The notes beneath the pieces were generated by a model. The model was not told the origin of the DNA and did no database searches. It saw only the letters and a list, made by a program, of their open reading frames with translations. Below, one piece after another: positions 1 through 6,841 of a DNA stretch of 6,891 nucleotides (position 1 is its first letter; the number at the start of each line of letters is the position of its first letter). The position numbers were made by a program, and so were the translations under genes. Source of the stretch: Micrococcales bacterium (GTDB lineage Bacteria > Actinomycetota > Actinomycetes > Actinomycetales > Dermatophilaceae); assembly GCA_003157445.1 (NCBI GenBank), contig PMJN01000536.1:1-6891 (forward strand). The letters are read 5' to 3'.

Positions 1-929
1 GCGCCTACCTCATGCGCGATGGCATTCTCACCCAGATTACGCACGACCACTCGTTTGTTCAGAGCCTGATCGACGAGGGCCGGATCACCGAGGCAGAGGC
101 CGAGGGTCATCCGCAGCGCTCGCTGGTGACCAGGGTCCTGACCGGACAGCACGAGGATGAGCCCGACCTGGCCATGCGCGAAACCCACGTCGGGGATCGC
201 TATCTCCTCTGCTCCGACGGTCTGTCCGGTTTCGTGGCACGGGACACCATCCAGGCGATCCTCGCCCAGGCCGACCCGCCGGGGAAAGCGGCCGACCAGC
301 TCGTGGAGCTGGCCATGCGCGCCGGTGCACCTGACAACGTGACCTGCATCATCGGCGACATCGTCGACCTCGACAAGGACGAGCCGCCGCCCACGGCACA
401 GGAGGTCGTGGGCGCGGCGGCCGAACACCGGGTCACCACCCGGGCGATACCAGTCACCCCCGCAGAAAAGGCGGCGGCCCTGTCGCGTGAGGCTCGTGGC
501 ACCGATGCCGACGAGGCGGAACGGACCGAGACCGCCAGCCTGGTCGATGCCGAACCACCCACTCACCGTTTTCGATGGGTCAAGATCGTTGCACTGGTTG
601 CTCTGGTCCTGGCCGCGATCGTAGGTGGCAGCTACGCGGCATACAACTGGTCACAGCAGCAGTACTACGTCGGCGATGCCAACGGTCACGTCGCGATCTA
701 CCAGGGAGTCTTCCAGAAGGTTGGTCCGTGGGAGCTCTCGCATGTGATCGACAAGAGCAACATCGCGCTCAGCGACCTGCCGGAGTTCTACCGCAGCCAA
801 GTCGCCTCGACCGTGAGCACCACCAGTAGCCAAGACGCACGTCGGCTCGTGGCCGACCTGCGGGCGCAGTCGATCCAGTGCCAGAGCACCAAAGCCACCG
901 GCGGCAGCTGCGGAACCTCCAAGCCATGA
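1..929 (+). CDS. pstP: PP2C-family Ser/Thr protein phosphatase PstP, 5'-truncated by the window edge
   Basis: This is the C-terminal 308 residues of a membrane-anchored PP2C phosphatase; the reading frame is open from base 3 and the start codon lies upstream. The family removes phosphate from Ser/Thr kinases such as PknA and PknB and from their substrates, using two metal ions. Counting the first complete codon (Ala) as 1, visible PP2C motifs are HPQRSL near 36, the metal-binding Asp72 in CSDGLS, and Asp111-Asn112 in APDNVT. The catalytic domain ends near 120. A Pro/Ala/Glu-rich cytoplasmic linker follows, then one membrane helix at about 193-214. The outside part is about 95 residues, begins with the YYVGDANGHVAIY segment typical of actinobacterial PstP, and ends in a short tail with Cys293 and Cys303. 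The long Pro/Thr-rich tail of the M. tuberculosis protein (about 514 residues in total) is absent. The stop codon overlaps the rodA start. Confidence 0.96.
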   Translation, partial: AYLMRDGILTQITHDHSFVQSLIDEGRITEAEAEGHPQRSLVTRVLTGQHEDEPDLAMRETHVGDRYLLCSDGLSGFVARDTIQAILAQADPPGKAADQLVELAMRAGAPDNVTCIIGDIVDLDKDEPPPTAQEVVGAAAEHRVTTRAIPVTPAEKAAALSREARGTDADEAERTETASLVDAEPPTHRFRWVKIVALVALVLAAIVGGSYAAYNWSQQQYYVGDANGHVAIYQGVFQKVGPWELSHVIDKSNIALSDLPEFYRSQVASTVSTTSSQDARRLVADLRAQSIQCQSTKATGGSCGTSKP

Positions 930-2308
930 GCACAGTCACCTCCTTCCGTCCTCGCACCAGACGCAATGTCGAGCTGGTGCTCCTGCTGCTGGCCATCGCG
1001 ATCGTGCTCGTGGCCTACCTGGACGTCGGGCTCGCGATGGGCGGGACATTTCCGCCGGACCTGATCAAGTACGGCTTTGGTCTGCTGTTCCTCTCGGTCG
1101 GCTTCCATCTGGTGCTGCGCTGGCGGGCCGCCTATGCCGACCCGCTCATGCTGCCGATCGCGACCTTGCTCAATGGGCTGGGCCTGGTGATGATTCACCG
1201 GCTGGACCTGGCCTACGGGCGCACCGGGAGCAAACTTCTCGAGCCCAAACAGCTGATGTGGAGCGCGTTATCCGTCCTCATTGCAGCCGGGGTCATCGTC
1301 GCATTGCGCGACCACCGCCAGCTGCGCCGGTTCACCTTCACTGCCATGGCTGTCGGCCTGGGAATGCTCCTGCTGCCGCTGCTGCCGGTCATCGGTCGCA
1401 GCATCAACGGCTCACGGATCTGGATCGGTATCGGGCCTTTGTCGCTGCAGCCGGCTGAGATTGCCAAGATCCTGCTGGTCATCTTCTTCGCCGGCTACCT
1501 GGTAGAGACCCGCGATGTCCTGTCGATGGTCGGACGCCGGTTCCTCGGGATCGGCCTGCCCAGGGCGCGGGACCTCGGTCCCATCCTGATCGCCTGGCTA
1601 GCCAGTGTCGCGGTCCTGGTCTTCCAGGGGGACTTGGGCATGTCACTGTTGTTCTTCGGTGTCTTCGTCGCGATGCTCTATGTCGCCACCGAGCGCCGTT
1701 CGTGGATCGCGATCGGCTTGATCCTGTTCTGTGCCGGCTCGTATTTCGCCAACCTGGTGATCCAACACGTCCAAGTGCGGGTTCTCCTGTGGCTGGATCC
1801 GTTCGGCCCCAAGGCTCTGGCCGTCAGTGACCAGCTGGCCAAGGGCCTGATGGGCATGGCGCAGGGCGGTCTCCTGGGTAGCGGGCTGGGGCTTGGTCAC
1901 CCCCAGTTGACCTACTTCCCCGAGAGTGACTTCATCATCCCCAGTTTCGGTGAGGAGCTCGGGCTGGTCGGTCTCTTCGCCCTGTTGCTGCTTTACGTGC
2001 TGCTGGTCGAGCGCGGCCTGCGTGCCGCCCTCGGCGTCCGGGACGGCTTCGGCAAGCTGCTGGCGGTCGGGCTGTCTTTCTCCTTTGCACTGCAGTGCTT
2101 CGTGGTCGTCGGAGGCGTCACGCGGGTCATCCCGCTCACCGGCATGACGATGCCCTTCCTTTCCTACGGCGGCTCATCCCTGCTGGCCAACTGGTCCCTG
2201 GTGGCCATCCTGCTGCGGATCAGTGACCAGTCCAGAAGACCCCTGCCTGATCCGGAAGAGCTGGCCGCCGCATCCGCGGCCCACACCCAGGTTGTGAGGC
2301 TGCAGTGA
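926..2308 (+). CDS. rodA: SEDS peptidoglycan glycosyltransferase, RodA/FtsW type
   Basis: This 460-residue integral membrane protein belongs to the SEDS family, which polymerises lipid II into glycan strands and works in complex with a class B PBP, here PbpA. I count about ten to twelve hydrophobic segments (for example 14-36, 48-66, 110-127, 175-193, 217-234, 237-255, 261-280, 343-363, 379-398, 415-431). Family signatures are INGSRIWIGIG at 160-170, LQPAEIAKILL at 174-184, FQGDLGMSLL at 233-242 with Asp236 aligning with the essential SEDS aspartate, ESDFIIPSFGEELG near 333-346, and GMTMPFLSYGGSSLLANW at 406-423. Length matches M. tuberculosis Rv0017c (about 469). I chose the ATG at 926 because it forms an ATGA overlap with the pstP stop and gives a normal N-terminus. 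An in-frame GTG at 878 would add 16 charged residues and a 52-base overlap. The Shine-Dalgarno is weak, so translation probably depends on coupling. FtsW is the alternative name, but the neighbours favour rodA. Confidence 0.96.
   Translation: MSTVTSFRPRTRRNVELVLLLLAIAIVLVAYLDVGLAMGGTFPPDLIKYGFGLLFLSVGFHLVLRWRAAYADPLMLPIATLLNGLGLVMIHRLDLAYGRTGSKLLEPKQLMWSALSVLIAAGVIVALRDHRQLRRFTFTAMAVGLGMLLLPLLPVIGRSINGSRIWIGIGPLSLQPAEIAKILLVIFFAGYLVETRDVLSMVGRRFLGIGLPRARDLGPILIAWLASVAVLVFQGDLGMSLLFFGVFVAMLYVATERRSWIAIGLILFCAGSYFANLVIQHVQVRVLLWLDPFGPKALAVSDQLAKGLMGMAQGGLLGSGLGLGHPQLTYFPESDFIIPSFGEELGLVGLFALLLLYVLLVERGLRAALGVRDGFGKLLAVGLSFSFALQCFVVVGGVTRVIPLTGMTMPFLSYGGSSLLANWSLVAILLRISDQSRRPLPDPEELAAASAAHTQVVRLQ
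2296..2299 (+). promoter_or_regulatory. Ribosome binding site for pbpA
   Basis: GAGG lies inside the rodA coding end, 5 bases before the GTG at 2305. It supports that GTG as the pbpA start, which shares its last two bases plus the next A with the rodA stop TGA. Confidence 0.5.
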
Positions 2309-3759
2309 ACAAACCGATCCGCCGGCTGTCCTATGTCGTGGCCCTGCTCTTCTGCAGCCTGCTGTTCTCCACGACCTGGGTCCAGTTCGTCACGGCTAAG
2401 AGCATCGACAACCTTCCTGGCAACTATCGCACCCTGCTCAACGGCTACTCCCGCCAGCGCGGCGCCATCCTGGTCAACGGCTCACCCATCGCCAAGTCCG
2501 TCCCGATCAAAGACAGGTACAAGTTCGTCCGCACCTACCCCTCGGCCAAGCTCTACTCGCAGGTCACTGGTTACTACTCCTTCACCTATGGCGCCGGCGG
2601 CGGCCTTGAAGGCTCCGAGGACTCCCTTCTGTCCGGGCAGTCCGACCAGCTCTTCTACCGGCAAGTGCTAGACATGCTGACCGGTAAGCCTCCCAGCGGG
2701 GCCAGCCTCGAGCTCACCATCAATCCGAAGGCACAGACGGCTGCCGACCAGGCTCTGGGTAACCAGCGCGGTGCCGTCGTCGCGCTGGATCCAAAGACCG
2801 GGGCCATCCTGGCGATGGTCAGTCACCCGCAGTACGACCCAGGGACCTTGGCAAGCCACAACCTCAACTCCGTTGCCGCGGCCTGGAAGGCCCTGAATGC
2901 GGCTCCGGGCAACCCAGCGGTCAACCGCGCGATCGCTGGGGACCTCTACCCGCCGGGCTCCACCTTCAAACTGGTCACGGCTGCGGCGGCGCTGTCTTCC
3001 GGCAAGTTCACCGAGTCGTCACAGATCCCCGGCCCGGCAACGCTCGCCCTGCCGCAGTCAACCGCCCACCTGCCCACCGACGACCGACAGCCCTGCGGCC
3101 CGGGGGACAAGACGACCCTGACGCATGCTCTCGAGATCTCCTGCAACACGGCGTTTGGTTGGCTGGGGCTTGACCTCGGTGGCAACGCGCTGCGTGCCCA
3201 AGCTGCCAAGTTCGGCTTCGGTGACACGCTACATGTGCCGATGCGCGTCACGGCGAGCAGCGTCCCGCCGCTGAATGCGCCGCAGTCGGCACAAGCCGCC
3301 ATCGGGCAGTACGACGTGCGGGTGACGCCGCTTCAAATGGCGATGGTCAGCGCTGGCATCGCCAACAACGGCGCGGTCATGACCCCTTACCTGGTCAAGG
3401 ACAGCCGAAACAGCAGTTTGGACATCATCGACCAGACCCAGCCCCAGCAGCTCTCTCAGGCGGTCACCCCCGCCGTCGCCGCTGCGCTGACCCGGATGAT
3501 GGTCACTGTCGTCCAGTCGGGCACGGGCACCCCAGCCCAGATTCCCGGCATCACCGTTGCCGGCAAGACCGGCACCGCACAGCTCGCCGCTGGCGGCAAC
3601 CCCGACGCGTGGTTCACCTCGTTCGCGCCTGCCACCAAGCCGCAGGTCGCCATCGCTGTGGTCGTGGAGAACGGTGGGAACGCGGGCAGTGAGGCCTACG
3701 GCGGCGCGGTCGCCGGGCCGATCGCACGCGCGGTCATGGAGGCGGTGCTGAAGCCATGA
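2305..3759 (+). CDS. pbpA: Class B penicillin-binding protein, peptidoglycan DD-transpeptidase PbpA
   Basis: This 484-residue protein cross-links peptidoglycan outside the membrane and is the expected partner of the adjacent RodA. It has a short basic N-terminus (KPIRR), one membrane anchor at about 8-30, a small non-catalytic N-terminal domain to about 130, and a transpeptidase domain to the end. All three active-site motifs are intact: STFK at 219-222 with nucleophile Ser219, SCN at 279-281, and KTGT at 421-424. YPPGSTFK, AIGQ at 332-335 and VTPLQMA at 340-346 are also typical. Cys264 and Cys280 lie at the spacing of the cysteine pair that I recall forming a disulfide at the SXN motif of M. 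tuberculosis PBPA. Length is close to Rv0016c (about 491). The GTG start forms a GTGA overlap with the rodA stop, and the protein begins MNKPIRRLSY as expected of the family. The stop overlaps the pknA start. Confidence 0.96.
   Translation: MNKPIRRLSYVVALLFCSLLFSTTWVQFVTAKSIDNLPGNYRTLLNGYSRQRGAILVNGSPIAKSVPIKDRYKFVRTYPSAKLYSQVTGYYSFTYGAGGGLEGSEDSLLSGQSDQLFYRQVLDMLTGKPPSGASLELTINPKAQTAADQALGNQRGAVVALDPKTGAILAMVSHPQYDPGTLASHNLNSVAAAWKALNAAPGNPAVNRAIAGDLYPPGSTFKLVTAAAALSSGKFTESSQIPGPATLALPQSTAHLPTDDRQPCGPGDKTTLTHALEISCNTAFGWLGLDLGGNALRAQAAKFGFGDTLHVPMRVTASSVPPLNAPQSAQAAIGQYDVRVTPLQMAMVSAGIANNGAVMTPYLVKDSRNSSLDIIDQTQPQQLSQAVTPAVAAALTRMMVTVVQSGTGTPAQIPGITVAGKTGTAQLAAGGNPDAWFTSFAPATKPQVAIAVVVENGGNAGSEAYGGAVAGPIARAVMEAVLKP
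3738..3742 (+). promoter_or_regulatory. Possible ribosome binding site for pknA
   Basis: GGAGG occurs within the end of pbpA, 13 bases before the pknA ATG at 3756. The spacing is longer than the usual 5-10 bases, so initiation may rely mainly on ribosomes finishing pbpA. Confidence 0.35.
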
Positions 3760-5024
3760 GTCCCAACGCAGGCACGATTCTCGGTGACCGTTACGCCCTG
3801 ACCGATCGCATCGCGGCCGGCGGCATGGGCGAGGTCTGGTCGGCCACCGACACCGTCCTGGGCCGCACCGTCGCGGTGAAGATACTGAACCCCGCACTCA
3901 GCCAGCAGAGCGGATTCCTCGAGCGTTTCCGGGCAGAGGCCCGATATTCCGCCGCGTTGCACCACCCCAACATCACCACGGTGTTCGACTATGGCGAGGA
4001 CGACGGCTCGGCCTACCTGGTGATGGAGCTCGTTGCCGGACAGCCACTGAGCCAGATCATCTCCGACCATGGGCCGTTGTCAGCGCAGGTGACGACGTCG
4101 ATCCTCATCCAGGCCGCGACCGCATTGGAAGCTGCCCATCAGGGCGGAGTCGTACATCGCGACGTCAAGCCTGCCAACATCCTGATGACCCCCGCTGGCA
4201 CGGTCAAACTCACGGACTTCGGCATCTCCCGCCTGGTGAACACCGCACCGCTGACCCAGACCGGCCAGGTCCTGGGAACTGCCCAGTACCTCGCCCCTGA
4301 GCAGGTCAGGGGCAAGAGTGCGACTGCCGCCAGCGACATCTACGCCCTGGGCGTTGTCGGACATGAGATGCTCACCGGTCGGCGCCCGTACGAGGCCGAG
4401 ACCGCAGTGGCAACAGCCCTCGCGCACCTCAACCAACCGACACCTCAACTGCCCGACACCGTCCCAGTCGGGCTCCGCACCGTGATCAATGCTGCCCTGG
4501 CCAAGGACCCAGCGGAGCGTCCAGCAACCGCCGCCTCCATGGCCCATGCCCTCGGCAACCCGGAGACCACCTTCGCCTCGGGTGTTCCAGCCGCCGGGGC
4601 ACTGGTCCTGCCTGCGCTGGGCCTGGCCGCCTTAGCACTGCCCGGGCCAACCGCGCCACCACAGACCCAAACCATGCCGACACGAACCCAGACCATGCCT
4701 GCGCAAGCCGTGGCGGCCGAGCCTGCGGGCATTCGTTATCGACGATCTCGAGTACGTCCTGCCTGGCTTCTGGCAGCGGCCGGCGCCGCGGCGGCGTTCA
4801 TCGCTTTCGCGGCCTTCGCCGCACCGGGCGTCAGCAACAGCACCCCAACTCCCATGGCCACGCCCACCGGCCCATCTTCCTCGAACAACAACAGCGCGAC
4901 TGAGAGCACTGGCGCCACAACCGAGATCGCGCCACCCACTGGCAACTCACCGACGCCCGGCCAGCTCAACCGGGCAAAGGGCAAGGCCAGGGGCCACAAC
5001 AACGCAAAGGATGGCAAGCAGTGA
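3756..5024 (+). CDS. pknA: Transmembrane Ser/Thr protein kinase PknA
   Basis: This 422-residue Hanks-type kinase is paralogous to the downstream PknB and in related species phosphorylates cell-division and wall-synthesis proteins. The kinase domain is at about 12-267: glycine loop AAGGMGEVW at 20-28, VAVK with Lys42, helix-C Glu61, HRDVKPAN with Asp136, Lys138 and Asn141, DFG at 154-156, and GTAQYLAPE at 174-182. All catalytic residues are present. Thr167 and Thr169 in LTQTG match the activating threonines of PknB. The linker holds a hydrophobic stretch at 277-297 and a duplicated QTMP motif at 303-315. Basic residues RYRRSRVR (327-334) precede a membrane helix at about 336-357. The outside tail of about 65 residues is Ser/Thr/Asn/Pro-rich with a Lys/Arg-rich end and has no PASTA domain, as usual for PknA (M. 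tuberculosis about 431 residues). The ATG start overlaps the pbpA stop as ATGA; the stop overlaps pknB. Confidence 0.95.
   Translation: MSPNAGTILGDRYALTDRIAAGGMGEVWSATDTVLGRTVAVKILNPALSQQSGFLERFRAEARYSAALHHPNITTVFDYGEDDGSAYLVMELVAGQPLSQIISDHGPLSAQVTTSILIQAATALEAAHQGGVVHRDVKPANILMTPAGTVKLTDFGISRLVNTAPLTQTGQVLGTAQYLAPEQVRGKSATAASDIYALGVVGHEMLTGRRPYEAETAVATALAHLNQPTPQLPDTVPVGLRTVINAALAKDPAERPATAASMAHALGNPETTFASGVPAAGALVLPALGLAALALPGPTAPPQTQTMPTRTQTMPAQAVAAEPAGIRYRRSRVRPAWLLAAAGAAAAFIAFAAFAAPGVSNSTPTPMATPTGPSSSNNNSATESTGATTEIAPPTGNSPTPGQLNRAKGKARGHNNAKDGKQ
4662..4700 (+). repeat. Degenerate tandem repeat encoding QTQTMP-TRTQTMP in the PknA linker
   Basis: Two copies of a short unit give Gln-Thr-Gln-Thr-Met-Pro (303-308) and Thr-Arg-Thr-Gln-Thr-Met-Pro (309-315). 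At the DNA level the core ACCCARACCATGCC appears twice, 21 bases apart (R is A in the first copy and G in the second). It lies between the kinase domain and the membrane helix and is in frame with pknA. Confidence 0.75.
5006..5011 (+). promoter_or_regulatory. Ribosome binding site for pknB
   Basis: AAAGGA within the last codons of pknA ends 9 bases before the GTG at 5021. Good position and purine content support the GTG as the pknB start, in a GTGA overlap with the pknA stop. Confidence 0.55.
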
Positions 5025-6841
5025 ACAGTGCAACTCGTCTGCTGGGCGGGCGGTATCAAGTCGGAGAGCTGATTGGTCGCGGCGGAATGGCCGAAGTCCA
5101 CGCGGGTCACGACACCAGGCTCGGCCGCACTGTGGCGATCAAGATGCTCCGCTCGGACCTGGCCCGCGACCCATCGTTTCTGGCCCGGTTCCGCCGCGAA
5201 GCCCAGTCTGCGGCAGGGCTCAACCACCCCTCCATCGTCGCGGTCTATGACTCTGGCGAGGACGAGGACACCGAAAGTGGTGGCGGGAAGATAGCCCTGC
5301 CCTACATCGTGATGGAGTACGTCGAAGGCCGCACCTTGCGCGAGATCCTCAACGAAGTGACAGTCATGGAGCCGGACGAGGCTGCCAGAGTCACCGAGGG
5401 GGTCCTGGACGCGCTGTCTTACAGCCATCGGATGGGCATCGTACACCGCGATATTAAGCCGGCAAATGTCATGCTGACCCCTGCGGGCGCAGTCAAGGTG
5501 ATGGACTTCGGTATCGCCCGCGCCATCGCAGACACGGCCGCCACCATGACCCAGACCCATTCCGTAGTCGGCACCGCCCAATACCTCTCACCAGAGCAGG
5601 CACAGGGCAATACGGTCGATGCCCGTTCCGACCTCTACTCCACGGGGTGCCTGCTCTATGAGCTACTCACCGGCCGTACGCCGTTCGTCGGAGACTCCCC
5701 GGTCTCGATCGCCTACCAACACGTAGGCGAAGTGCCCCAGCCGCCGTCGGTTTACCAGCCGAGTCTCAGCGCCGATCTCGATGCCGTGGTGCTGCACGCT
5801 CTGGTCAAGGACCGGGACGCGCGATACCAGGACGCTACCCAGTTCCGTTCCGACCTTGCCGCCGCCCGCAGCGGCCGGCCGATCAGCGCTGCGGCCCGCG
5901 GGAGCTCCGCAGGTGCAGCGCTGAGCGCAGCTGGACTGGCCACCGAAGCGATGGCCCAGGCCGACCCTACCCAGATCGTGGGACCCCCAGGCGACCCGCA
6001 GCACAACACCGCGACCTTGCCGGCCGTCGGACACGACCCATCCAAAGAGCCACCCCAACGCCACAAAGCGACCTACGTCCTGCTCGCGCTGGCCGTCATC
6101 GCCGCATTGGTCCTGGTCGGTCTGGCAGGCAAGGCAATGTTGGGCGGTAGCACGGCCGCAGCCACGGTGACCGTGCCTTCGGTGGTCAACCTCACCCAGA
6201 ACCAGGCGGTCACCAGCCTGCAGTCTGCGGGGTTTGTGCCCCAAGTCTCCACCGCTGCCAGCAGTGCTGTGCCAAAGGGCAGTGTCATCATTCAGAACCC
6301 GCAGGCCGGTGCGCAGCGCCCGCGAAAGTCGACGGTCAAAATCACCGTCTCCACCGGTCCGGGCCAGGTGCCGGTACCAGACGTGACAGGCTTTACGACC
6401 GCCTCTGCCCAGGCTGCGATCCAGACCGCCGGCCTGGTGGTTGGTCAGGTGGTGTCCGTCGATGACTCCAGCGTCAACAAGGGCAACGTGATCTCGACCG
6501 TTCCCGCGGCCAACTCGACGGTAGCGGCAGGCTCGACAGTGGTACTCAAGGTGGCCAGTGGCAAGGTCAAGGTGCCCAATGTGGTTGGCTCTAACCGCAG
6601 TGACGCTCAACAGACCCTGACGAACGCGCGGCTGACGTACACGACCCAGTTCGTGGACAGCAGCCTGCCAGAGGGCACCGTGCTGGGCCAGACCCACACC
6701 GGCGAGATCGTCGACACCGGAACCCAGATCGTCCTGACGGTCGCACAGGTTCCCCAGCCAACACCGACGCCAGCGCCCACAACGAGCACGACACCGCCCT
6801 CCACGCCCACCTCGCCCGGCGCCGCCACGCCAGCTGGCTGA
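5021..6841 (+). CDS. pknB: PASTA-domain Ser/Thr protein kinase PknB
   Basis: This 606-residue receptor kinase is thought to bind muropeptides or lipid II outside the cell and to phosphorylate growth regulators inside. The kinase domain is at about 12-283: GRGGMAEVH at 19-27, VAIK with Lys41, helix-C Glu60, HRDIKPAN with Asp144, Lys146 and Asn149, DFG at 162-164, and GTAQYLSPE at 184-192. Thr177 and Thr179 in MTQTH correspond to the autophosphorylated Thr171 and Thr173 of M. tuberculosis PknB. A Gly/acid-rich turn at 80-90 is about six residues longer than in that protein. A low-complexity linker (284-348) leads to one membrane helix at about 351-373. Three PASTA domains follow at about 383-447, 449-513 and 515-576, then a Pro/Thr-rich tail of about 30 residues. 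M. tuberculosis PknB has four PASTA domains and about 626 residues. The start is GTG at 5021, overlapping the pknA stop, with AAAGGA upstream. It is the last gene visible in the operon. Confidence 0.97.
   Translation: MNSATRLLGGRYQVGELIGRGGMAEVHAGHDTRLGRTVAIKMLRSDLARDPSFLARFRREAQSAAGLNHPSIVAVYDSGEDEDTESGGGKIALPYIVMEYVEGRTLREILNEVTVMEPDEAARVTEGVLDALSYSHRMGIVHRDIKPANVMLTPAGAVKVMDFGIARAIADTAATMTQTHSVVGTAQYLSPEQAQGNTVDARSDLYSTGCLLYELLTGRTPFVGDSPVSIAYQHVGEVPQPPSVYQPSLSADLDAVVLHALVKDRDARYQDATQFRSDLAAARSGRPISAAARGSSAGAALSAAGLATEAMAQADPTQIVGPPGDPQHNTATLPAVGHDPSKEPPQRHKATYVLLALAVIAALVLVGLAGKAMLGGSTAAATVTVPSVVNLTQNQAVTSLQSAGFVPQVSTAASSAVPKGSVIIQNPQAGAQRPRKSTVKITVSTGPGQVPVPDVTGFTTASAQAAIQTAGLVVGQVVSVDDSSVNKGNVISTVPAANSTVAAGSTVVLKVASGKVKVPNVVGSNRSDAQQTLTNARLTYTTQFVDSSLPEGTVLGQTHTGEIVDTGTQIVLTVAQVPQPTPTPAPTTSTTPPSTPTSPGAATPAG
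6167..6748 (+). repeat. Three tandem PASTA-domain repeats within pknB
   Basis: The three units are bases 6167-6361, 6365-6559 and 6563-6748, each about 62-65 codons. Each begins with a V.VP.V.. strand (VTVPSVVNL, VPVPDVTGF, VKVPNVVGS), continues with an A-rich helix (QAVTSLQSAGF, SAQAAIQTAGL, DAQQTLTNARL) and ends in a strand of the I/V-V-L-T/K-V type. They are protein-level repeats, diverged at the DNA level. The third lacks the proline usual in the NP.AG turn. Confidence 0.9.

Noticed and set aside
878..928. Earlier in-frame GTG start for rodA at 878
   Set aside because: It would add 16 polar, basic residues (PEHQSHRRQL...) not typical of RodA and a 52-base overlap with pstP; the ATG at 926 makes the same 4-base overlap seen at the other junctions.
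3229..3897. Antisense open frame (about 222 codons) across the pbpA/pknA junction
   Set aside because: The composition is Arg-rich and no family is recognisable; both genes on the + strand are complete with intact motifs.
4736..5581. Antisense open frame (about 281 codons) across the pknA/pknB junction
   Set aside because: It spans two well-supported genes on the other strand, shows no known motif and has the composition of a shadow frame.
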